This document shows positions 1 to 8,387 of a stretch of DNA of 15,010 nucleotides, piece by piece. A program made the position numbers and the translations under genes. A model generated the notes under the pieces. It searched no databases. It was not told where the DNA came from and saw only the letters and a list, made by a program, of their open reading frames with translations. Where the stretch lies: contig JAMQCK010000842.1 in the NCBI GenBank assembly GCA_024196135.1, positions 1-15,010 on the forward strand, written 5' to 3'. Every line of letters begins with the position of its first letter. Position 1 is the first letter of the stretch. This DNA comes from Pleurotus ostreatus/Saccharomyces cerevisiae fusant (lineage: Eukaryota; Opisthokonta).

Positions 1-2801
1 CACCTCCTCGAGCCCCATCACGAGCTACCACGCCCGCCTCCATCAGCGCCGATGTGCAAGGCGAACTCGAGAAGTTGCGTGCGGAGCTAGCAGCCGTGCG
101 TCTGAATCACTTTAAGCTCAATGGTGACAATTGACGCGCCCGATAGGTCAGGGAGCAGAATGAGAAGGCGGAAGCCATACTTTTGGCGGAGAAGAGGAAG
201 AGATGGGGCAAGGACGGCGAGATAGCCCATCTGAAGGACACTCTGAGCAAGGTGCTGATGCATCCCTATGCATACCGAGCGTCTTCACTGACTGCATGCA
301 GACCACGGCGAACTATATCGCGCAGACCAACAAGCTTCGCGAGGCGAAGGAGGCAGCGGAGAAGCAGCAGACCCAGTTGCAGCGCAGCATGAAAGACGAG
401 ATCGAGCGTATCAAGACCCAGTTTCTGTTCAAGGTGTGTGCCCCCCATGCTCTCATGCAAGCACCTCCTCATGTGCTCTCGCAGCAACAAGAACTGGAAT
501 CTCGGCGTCCACCCATGTCCGTCAAGACTAGAAAGACGGCGCGCTCAACAGACTTCGTGGGACCCATCCCCATGTCTTCGCAAATGCGCGGCTGGAGCAA
601 CGCCGGCGCGAGCACAAGCAGGGTCGAGGAAGATCCCTTCGGCGGCAGGCCCATCTCATCGCAGCCCCCACCACCACCCTTCCCCTCGCAGACCGTGCGC
701 CGCTCTCCGTCGAAGGCGCGCTCGCCAACGAAACCAAAGCCAGGCGCACTCGGATTCCAGAATTCGTTCGTCGCGTCGACGCCCCTGGCCAAGCGGAAGG
801 GCAAGCAGAAGGAGAATGCGGAGCAGGAGCAGCGGCAAGGGGGCGGAGGCGGTCAGTTGCAAGGCTTCCAGCCGGCTTCTCAGCGGCCTAGGACGCAGGA
901 AGACAGGGGTCAGCAGCAGCCAGCATGGGACTTGGGTCCGACGCAGGCGCCCTCTCAGCCGGGCTTCGACTGGACGGTGCAGAGTCCGCCTGCTATACCT
1001 TCGCCGCCAGGCAGTCCGACGCGAATGCAGGTGGACGCTCCTGAACCTGCTCCTGCACCCGCACCGGACGGCGACGTCGAGATGGCGGAGGGAGAGGAGG
1101 AGATTGTACCAGAGGAGTTCGATGCCATCGAGCCGATAGACTGGATGGGAGAGGTATGCTTTTCGATGATTAACACCCTTGGACATGGGCTGATCATGTC
1201 TTCCGTAGCTCACCTACATCCTCCTCACCCACCGGCTGCCTTCGTCCACGCGCACTACACTGGAAACGATCATGCGGGTCGACGTCGAGGACGACATCTC
1301 CCTCCGAATATGCACGACCTGCAACCAGATCCTGGAGATCGTCGGCATGCACACGAGACCCGCGGACTACGTCTTCGTGGGCAAAGCCCTAGCTGCGCGG
1401 CTAATCTCCCTGCTTCAGATATTTCTCGAACTTTCTGCAGTACGTGGCTCCTTGTAAGCTGTCTTTTTTTACTCAGCGTCTACCCAACAGATCCCTCCGC
1501 TCCTCAGCCTGCTTAATCTCATGACCCACTTGATCTACTCACTGCCGGACTTCTCGTCCTTCCTCCTCCTTCCCGGAACCGACAACACGGAGTCGCTCAT
1601 CCTAGAGTCCTTGGTCGTCATCCTTACGCAGAAGCTGAAGGATGTCTCCGACGAAGACAAGGCGCCCCTGGAGCGCGAAGTATGCGAACTGCTGTCCGCA
1701 CTCGCCTGGAATACCCCGGACGACCTGATGCCTCGGTACGTTCGTTTGCAATGAACTCGCCGGCTGCAATGCTTACGAGTTCTCTAGACATCGCATCCTG
1801 ACCTCCAACGACGAGATCATGCGTTACCTCATCCACCGCAAGGACTCCTCCGCCCAGTTGATTCTCAAGACGCAGTACCTCGTCCGACTATCGACGCGTG
1901 CGTCTATCAGCAACGGTGCTCAGACAGACTTTGCTGACCGCATCCCAGACCGCTCCCTCGCTTCCTCCCTACTACCACCCTACGATCCGTCGGAACATGT
2001 GGACGAGAAAGGAAAGCCCATATTGAAGGAAGGCCACGTCGACCGTCTATGCAGGATTCTGGCAGATAAGGAAAGAGAGGACGATCCGGTGAGTCTTCAC
2101 AGATGCTCGTATCGTCACGAGTGAACTGCTGAACGGCACATTACAGGACTTCGAGCTAAGGTCGCTCATCCTGACGTTCTTATCTATGCTCTCCGTCGGG
2201 CATGCCGAAGCGCTGCTCGCCTTGCAGAGCTCGGCGTTCGTTGTCCCGCTGCTGGTCGACTTCACCATGCAGCTGGCCAATCCAATCTGGGAGGATGACG
2301 AGGATCTCATGAAGGAGCCGGTCAAGGCAAACAAGTACGTCTTTCTTTCTCTCCACCGCGCCAAAACAAACCAAGACTGATCGACGTCGACAGCTTAATC
2401 CGCCTCGCCGACCAGACTGTCTACCTCCTCTGGCACATCGTCAAGGGCCGCGAGCACGAACTCGACTTGCGGCGCAAGCTCATCCACACCTCGCATGTAA
2501 TTGTCAACGGCGTCATGCACATCTTCGTTGTCGCTTTCGGGCGGCTGAGCTACGCGGATCCGCCAGACTGGGTCGACAAGGAAGGGAAGGATGAGCTGCA
2601 GCTGTTGCAGGGTGCGTGTATTCCCTACTATCTATGCCCCTCTATATACATCCTAACCCTACTCCAGGATACACCGAGGAACTCCTCAACATGGTCATCG
2701 ACGGGCCAGAGGGCGAAGCTGTCTGGGGAACGTATCAGCCAGATGCGGAGAACGGCGAGGAGGCAGAGGAGGACGAGATGGAGGCGGAGATGCTGGGGTG
2801 A
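1..2801 (+). CDS. ATRIP/Rad26/Ddc2-like DNA-damage checkpoint protein (5' partial, 11 exons visible)
   Basis: Proposed exons: <3-95, 147-251, 302-433, 485-1153, 1209-1439, 1491-1735, 1788-1897, 1949-2088, 2147-2334, 2394-2611 and 2668-2801 (TGA). They join in phase and give at least 754 residues; the true start lies left of the window. Visible residues about 18-117 form a charged coiled coil containing KDGEIAHLKDTLSK and IKTQFLFKQQELESRR. A proline/serine-rich, basic linker follows to about residue 330. The rest is helical and leucine-rich, ending in an acidic tail (ENGEEAEEDEMEAEM). A coiled coil with a GEI-type segment, then a disordered linker and a helical repeat region, is the plan of ATRIP/Rad26/Ddc2, which binds RPA-coated single-stranded DNA and recruits the ATR/Rad3/Mec1 kinase in the nucleus. 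The family call is inferred from architecture and remembered motifs. Another coiled-coil helical-repeat protein is possible. The gene structure is much surer than the name. Confidence 0.65.
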
Positions 2802-2866
2802 TTTCTGTATGTGTCATGTACCAACCTTGCTTCATTTTGGATCCGTGTACGATATGTACTGCTATC
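2802..2866. other. Convergent 3' intergenic spacer
   Basis: Only 65 bases separate the stop codon of the ATRIP-like gene (plus strand) from that of the GT49-like gene (minus strand). The two transcripts must overlap in their 3' untranslated regions. No distinct terminator structure was seen. Confidence 0.7.
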
Positions 2867-4352
2867 TTAATCTACCACGATGTTATGACGCTGTCGGACG
2901 TCTGTATCGCTGTCAGCAGGGGCCATGAAGGGGGATCTGCGGCTGACCTTGGCGCAGAAGTCGATCAGCCACCGCTGTTTGGCGGGGTGAGTGCGAACGC
3001 CCTCTTCCTGGCGTATCATGTGCTGCTTGGCGAATAGATCGCAAGTTTCCGTCCTAAAGCGAGAGACCAGCCGCGAACGTATCTTGCGCTGGACCGCACA
3101 TCAGCGAGGGATATACAGCAAAGTCCACAAGGACGTACGTCTGCAGGAGATATTCCTCGCACAACTGGGGCGACCGAAGTCACATTCAGGAAATCTACGT
3201 CGCCGAATTGGTTCAGCCAGATATGCCACAGGCACTCTTTCCAGTCCGCCAGTCGATCACCGCCGTGGAAGAAGCGCTCGGAGCACCAGACAGGGTAGTC
3301 GCGTGAGAGAGCGATCGGAGCGGGCGAGAATGGCGGAAACGAGGATGGCGCTCGCGGGGTCAGCAGGATTGGTCGATCTTGCATTCGATCTTGCAACAGT
3401 GACACATGTACGGGTGACGTTGTGATATTGGCAGGAAAGAGAACAACGTTCTTCGAAGGCGCGAACAGCCGAGCAGTATTGAGGTACGCATTCGGCGAGG
3501 TTGAAGGCCCGCCAGAGTCGTGCAGGAGATGCAGCCATAGGCGTTGCGGTTTACTAGAGTCGGAGGTACGAAGTCGGCGGATGAGCGAAGCGTGTTCAGG
3601 GGAACCGGGTGTCGCGCTGGTGGTGATAACGGCAGATATAGGCCCTTGACCCAAGGTAAGCGACCGTTATAAAAGAGCACCTAGGTTTTTACCTGGCCAG
3701 ATAGAAGTCCACGAACGTACGTTGACCGCAGCATCGGCTTCAGTCGTCCAGAGGCATGCGGTTATCGCATGGATCGGCGCGTGCTGGGCTTCAAGTATGT
3801 TGGGCTGGAGCGACGCGAGCGGTGGCCGATGCGGCGCGATGCGGGACAAACGCTGGGTATTACTGAGTTCATTGAGAGTCCCTGCAAATATGACCTTCGA
3901 AATCTGGGCTCAACGGGACTCTGAGCGGAGGACTGACTGTGTCTTGACGTATGCAAGGAGTCGTGTCGGTATTCGCCAAATAGAGAGGCAGACGCGTAGA
4001 GACAGCACCATATTGAGTAAGCCACGAGTACCCAGCGCAAGATGGGATTGGCCATGGGGCGAAGGTGGCAAGGCTCGACTTCAGATGACTTCCATGTGAA
4101 GAAGACAGGCAGGAGGTGGCGCTTGCCCGTTGGGGTTTCCGGTCGTACAGTCGCTTCTGGCGCGGGGTCCGCCTTGCGATAGAGATGCGCGGCGGTGACT
4201 GTCACTGTTCGAAGCCGGCCTCGCGAGTGCGGGGACGAGAAGCGGCTCTCGATAGAGCCCACTGAGCCCGAGGTGGGTATCGTCGAGGACGTCTTCGAGC
4301 GCTTCAAGACCGGCGCGGAGGAAGAGGACGCGAGAGAAGCAGGGTTGACCAT
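2867..4352 (-). CDS. GT49 (LARGE-like) family glycosyltransferase, type II membrane protein
   Basis: Proposed exons in transcript order: 4352-3938, 3881-3693, 3644-3139, 3088-2867 (TAA). They total 1332 bases, encoding 443 residues. The start ATG sits in a good context (cgcccgccATGg). Residues 1-100 are a Ser/Thr- and Arg-rich cytosolic tail. Residues about 104-123 (ILRWVLVAYSIWCCLYASAS) are a single membrane anchor typical of Golgi type II enzymes. The luminal part has the GT49-like blocks HAITACLWTTEADA, SWTSIWPGPISAVI (across an intron), NTARLFAPSKNVVLFPANI, WCSERFF and ADWKECLWHIWLNQFGDVD, then a basic helical C-terminus (IRSRLVSRFRTETCDLF). GT49 enzymes transfer sugars onto secretory-pathway glycans; donor and acceptor are unknown here. 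No DXD follows the VVLFP strand where LARGE-type enzymes carry one. The intron at 3882-3937 is the least certain join. The gene shares a divergent promoter region with the coiled-coil gene at 4948. Confidence 0.75.
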
Positions 4353-4947
4353 GGCGGGCGACAGGGGGACAGGTGGGAGAAGAAAAGCAAGGAGTGTTGA
4401 GGGGGACGCGCCACATTCCGCAGCAGTCGCGTCGGGCGATCAGCGGAAGCTAAATGCGCTTGAGGGCAGGCGTTTTCGCGACGCCCGATCTGCGGTGGCG
4501 CACGAGCCAAGTCTAAGTCTCAGTCGGCGTCGACCTTGACCTATTCGAAGCCAATACGCAGCAGGCGCAGCAGTCGCTTGGGATGTCGGCTATGTCACTG
4601 TGGCTGCGTCTCTTCTTGCCGCCCTCTGCCGCCGGCCCCTCGGAAAGCAGAATGGCACGCTCTTGTCCTCCATCCCAGTGGCGCGCTCTTCCCATTGAAA
4701 CGCGCCCCCGCTCATGTTGGTTCATAGCCTTTTCTCTGGCCACCACTTGCCCTTTCCTATCCCCTCGTCATGCTGCCGCGATAGATGCCGGGATCAGTGT
4801 GTAATGGACGAGCGTACACGTTGTGGGGGCATGCCCTTTCCAGGGACGTAAGCAGGCAAAGCAGGGCAGTACCGCGTTCATATAAAGCCCTTCGAGACCG
4901 TCCGACGCGCGGTATCAAATCCACGTATGTGTTGAACACGGCACTTC
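4353..4947. promoter_or_regulatory. Divergent promoter region, 595 bases
   Basis: This stretch lies between the divergent start codons of the GT49-like gene (4352, minus) and the coiled-coil gene (4948, plus), so it must carry both promoters and 5' untranslated regions. It has pyrimidine-rich tracts on the minus strand just upstream of the GT49 ATG and on the plus strand around 4610-4650, as is common in basidiomycete promoters. The small open frames in it do not look like protein. Confidence 0.5.
4881..4886 (+). promoter_or_regulatory. TATA box (TATAAA) of the coiled-coil gene
   Basis: TATAAA occurs 62 bases upstream of the ATG at 4948, in the context catATAAAgcc. That spacing leaves room for a short 5' untranslated leader of about 30 bases. 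It is a sequence match only. Confidence 0.45.
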
Positions 4948-6085
4948 ATGCCAACCGAATACCTCCTCCCCCAGGACGAAGGCTTCCTCTCAGGATGTAG
5001 CTCCCCGCAGCCCAGCTTCGAGTGCGTTCTCTTCCCTCGCTCTATCCTCGCAGACGGTCTCACGCATCACTTTAGCACGCTTTCTATCAATAGATACGAC
5101 GTTGTCCAGCACGTACGGGATGCAGCGGACTGTCCCTCCCCCTTGAACCTCTTCCTCCGGGACCCGGATGTGGTCGAGAAGCTCACGAAGCCCTCCTCAT
5201 CCTCATCCACAACGAAGAAGAGCCGGCCTCCCACTCGTTCCCCTTCACCCCGCCGCAGGAATGGCGGAAGCTCGACTACCTCCACTCTTATGACGCTCGT
5301 GCTCGCTGAGGAAGAGCGCCAAGCCCAGCACCTCAAGACTGTCCTCCGCACCTCTTCTGAACGTCTCGAGTACGAAATGAGGCGCGCCGACGACGCTACA
5401 TCTCGCGCACATGCTGCCGAAGTACGCGCTATGGAAGCTACCTCGAGGGCAACAATACTAGAGGCGGCGCGCCATCAGCTCGAGCTCGACCTCACACGCG
5501 CCGCCGAGACAATCAAGCGGTACCAGCTGCAGCTGGAGACGACGGAGCGCGAGCTCAAGCGCGTGCGCGATGACTTCATGCGTGTTGACCGCGAGCGCGC
5601 AGACGCAGAGGCCCTGGCCGCCAAGGCGCGCGACACTGCGCGCAGCCTGCAGCAGAGCTTACGCGACTGCCACGCTCGCGAGGACGGCCGCGAGGAGACC
5701 TCACGGCTCGCGATGCACAAATGGTTCGACGAGGGCCGCGAACAGGGATACGATTCCGGGTTCGAGGACGGCTTCGCTCAGGGTCGGAAGAAGGGCATGA
5801 GCGAGGGCATCAAGACGGGCAGGAAGGAGGGCCTGCGTGAGGGCCGCGAGCAAGGCCGCATCGAGGAGCGGAAGAATGCGCTGGAAGCGTTCGACCGCTA
5901 TGTGGCTGAGCAGGAGGGCGAGTTCGACGAGACGGTGAGTCTGTTCTTTAGGGTTCTCTACGTCTGTTCTGACATGTTTGCAGCGAAGCGAGAGAACGCG
6001 CCGTTGGGCTGCGTCTTTCTACCAAATCGACGACAACGAGAGCGTCGGTTCGCTGGAGGCACCGAGTCAGCGAGGACACCATTAG
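4948..6085 (+). CDS. Coiled-coil protein with deca-GX3 glycine block, function unknown
   Basis: Proposed exons: 4948-5021, 5094-5934 and 5984-6085 (TAG), encoding 338 residues. The second intron (5935-5983) is strong: GTGAGT donor, CTGAC branch, TTTGCAG acceptor. The first (5022-5093) is weaker; it is 72 bases, in frame and stop-free, so it may be shorter or retained. The N-terminus holds a compact segment (YDVVQHVRDAADCPSPLNLF), then a Ser/Pro/Lys-rich linker. Residues about 90-237 form a long, highly charged coiled coil rich in E, R and A. Residues 239-279 have eleven glycines spaced exactly four apart, starting at GREQGYDSGFEDG. A short C-terminal tail follows. Deca-GX3 blocks are known from Yae1 and Lto1, adaptors in cytosolic Fe-S protein maturation, and similar G-x3-G runs occur in FliH. 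This protein is longer and has a coiled coil those lack, so a role in Fe-S delivery is not established. Confidence 0.75.
5734..5856 (+). repeat. Coding tandem repeat: ten GX3 units (deca-GX3)
   Basis: These 41 codons encode eleven glycines with three residues between each pair: REQ, YDS, FED, FAQ, RKK, MSE, IKT, RKE, LRE, REQ. The glycine register is exact while the intervening residues and codons vary. It is therefore a selected protein pattern and not a recent DNA microsatellite. Confidence 0.85.
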
Positions 6086-6339
6086 GTGGACCTGGAGGGC
6101 GCATGATTGCGCTCATGGATATCACTGTATCCGTATTTGCCTGTTATTTATTGTTATATCGGAGTTGTGAAGAAGTATTTGGCGCATATAGCGCTACCAT
6201 GGACTACTTGACTGAATCTAAGACGAGAGCAAAAGAGAACATGAGAGCTTGAGGAAAATCCCGAAGTTGACCTTCCCACGGTTAAGAGTCGCGCGGCTCC
6301 GTGCCGACATCGTCGCGTCCCGCGTCCCGTCCGATCGCC
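6086..6339 (+). other. Intergenic region upstream of SAM50
   Basis: These 254 bases lie between the TAG of the coiled-coil gene and the ATG of SAM50, both on the plus strand. The stretch must contain the 3' end of the first transcript and the SAM50 promoter. A relatively AT-rich section at about 6120-6180 is followed by a GC-rich leader. No clear TATA box was seen before the SAM50 start. Confidence 0.45.
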
Positions 6340-8102
6340 ATGGGTGTCCGCGACCTCTTCTTCCCCCTCGAGCCGCCACTGCAGGACTCGTCAAATCCAC
6401 GAGATGAGGAGCCCTCTGAAGACCTGAAGAAGGTGCTGCAATGGCAGGACGAACGCTTGAAGCGCCGCCTGAGTGGGATGTACCGCAGCGAAGTTATGCA
6501 CCTCAGCCAGCTTGTGCGTATACCGTTCGTGGAACTTTAGAGGCCTCCTAACCCAGCGCAGGTCAACGATAACCTGAAAGCCCCACTAAGGCTGTCGTCT
6601 ATCGTGGTCGAAGGCGCAGATCATACGCGCGACTCCTTCCTCCGCTTCCTAACCCGCCCCCACCATGCCCGCGAACACGAAACCCACGAAGACGTCCTCC
6701 ACACGGGCCGCTACCTCTCCCACCTCCTGCAAAAGTCCGACGTCTTCAGCCACGTCGAGGCCCGCCTCGAGGGCGCGCGCGACCTCCTTGCCGGCCCCCA
6801 TGACGTCGATCTCGTCCTACGCACGAAGGAGCGTGGTCGCTTTTTCCTCAAGACCGCCACGGAGCTCGGCAACAATGAGGGTAGCGCGAGCCTCACTGCG
6901 CGCGTGCGCAATGTCTTCGGCGGCGCGGAGATGTTCGACGCGAATGTATCCTTCGGCACGAAGACGCGGCGCGCGTTCACTGCGTCGCTCACGGCTCCCC
7001 TTACGCCGGACTTGGACACGAGCGCATTGCTCACCGCGTATGGCTTGCAACGAGACTGGACGAGCTTTGCAAGCTGCATGGAGGAGCAGGTTGGGGCGAA
7101 GGCTGCAGTTAGGGTGAGTGGCAGGTTAGCCTGGCTTTCGTGTGCGCGTCCGCCTTGCTGATGTTCCTTTGTAGAGAGGAACACCCGACGAGGGTGCACA
7201 CGAACTTGCATATGAGGGTGTTGTCAGGCATGTAGGCAATCTGGCGCCAACTGCATCTCTTGCGTGAGTTCCTGCACCTCCTCGGCGTCCGGCCCGGCTA
7301 ACGCCTCTGCAGGATGCGCCAGTCCGCCGGCCAGAGCAGCAAGTCGGCAATTTCGTACACCTACACCTTCGACAGCCGGGACGACCGCATAGCTGCGACA
7401 AGAGGCTTGTATGCCAAGTTCGCGAGCGAGTTTGCCGGTGTTGGCGGTGGAGATGCGCGCTTCGTTAAGACGGAGGCCGAGGCGCAAGCTAGCCGACGAC
7501 TGACGGACCACATCGTGCGTATATATTTTCCTCGTCTGAAGGATGTTGTTCATTCGTGGCCATGATAGTCACTATCCATCGCCAGCAAGACCGGCCTGCT
7601 CTACGGTCTCGGAAACAACCCGCCACTCTTCCCAGACAAATTCCGCTTGGGAGGACCGTTGTCCGTTAGGTCTTTCAAGGCCAGTGGTATGGGGCCACGA
7701 GACGGACGTGAGTATATTTCTTTTTCGAATTGTCGATTTTACTAACGCAATCCAGCGGACCACCTCGGCGGCGACTTCTACTGGTCAACCGGTGTGAGCT
7801 TCGTCTCTGACATTCCGCGCAAACCACAATGGCCCGTCAAGCTGCACGGCTGGGTCAACGCCGGTCGGCTCGATGCGCTCGAACTCGACACCCCCAGCCA
7901 ACCTGCGTCAAAACCGGCACCATCTCTGCTCTCGCAGCTACAGTCGTCCTTCGCCCGTCCGGCGGTGTCTGTCGGCCTCGGCTTGCTCTACCGATTCGAT
8001 CCCGTGCGCATCGAGCTGAACTTTGGTGTACCACTGGTTGCGAGCGAGAGTGATGCGACGCGAAAGGGGCTGCAGGTTGGGATGGGGCTGGAGTTCTTGT
8101 GA
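6340..8102 (+). CDS. SAM50: SAM50/Tob55, mitochondrial outer-membrane beta-barrel assembly protein
   Basis: Six proposed exons: 6340-6513, 6562-7113, 7175-7263, 7313-7514, 7569-7707 and 7756-8102 (TGA), encoding 500 residues, close to the usual 480-500. Introns are 48-61 bases; the last has a TACTAAC-like branch site (ttttactaacg). The start ATG is in a good context (atcgccATGg). Residues about 59-150 fit the single POTRA domain (APLRLSSIVVEGADHTRDSF). The Omp85-type barrel follows, with landmarks RNVFGGAEMFDANVSFGTKT, KFRLGGPLSVRSF and DHLGGDFYWSTGV. The C-terminal strand LQVGMGLEFL resembles a mitochondrial beta-signal. SAM50 is the core of the SAM/TOB complex, which folds barrel proteins such as Tom40 and porin into the outer membrane. 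The L6-loop motif reads VRSF where many Omp85 proteins have VRGF/Y. The family call is firm; the exon ends are inferred but keep frame throughout. Confidence 0.93.
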
Positions 8103-8387
8103 GCAGGGAAGTGGGATGGGAGGACATACGCATGTTGTGATTCCGGTCTACGATACCAATGATGAGCTACCCCACCCTTCATCGAATACGATGCGCCTGG
8201 ACCAAATAGCGCAGCATATGACAACAGGAAACATGGAGAACAAGCACCCGTTTGATGTGCACAAGATGTCATTCTCTGGAATAATACGAGAGGTAGTCCT
8301 GTCATGAATAGTAAGGCCATGTAGATATAGAGATTATCCGATAGTAAGTACGCAGTCAACGAGGGTCAAGAGAGTGGTCGTCCGTGC
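8103..8387. other. Convergent 3' region between SAM50 and the membrane-protein gene
   Basis: These 285 bases separate two convergent stop codons, TGA of SAM50 at 8100-8102 and TGA of the minus-strand gene at 8388-8390. The stretch is noticeably more AT-rich than the flanking exons, as expected for 3' untranslated sequence. No coding or structured element was seen. Confidence 0.5.

Noticed and set aside
438..1213. Overlapping long frames on both strands (438-1139 plus; 469-804 and 656-1213 minus)
   Set aside because: They are Arg/Ser- or Leu/Arg-rich shadows of the GC-rich, proline-rich exon and have no domain logic or splice context.
203..1516. A continuous 437-codon plus-strand frame
   Set aside because: It reads through clear introns (252-301, 434-484, 1154-1208) and ends out of frame past 1208. 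The spliced ATRIP-like model uses only its 302-1153 part and switches frame at the introns.
5475..5800. Arg/Ser/Ala-rich frames opposite and beside the coiled-coil exon
   Set aside because: Codon-shadow composition caused by the repeated GAG/CGC codons of the coiled coil; the real frame carries the glycine block and good splice sites.
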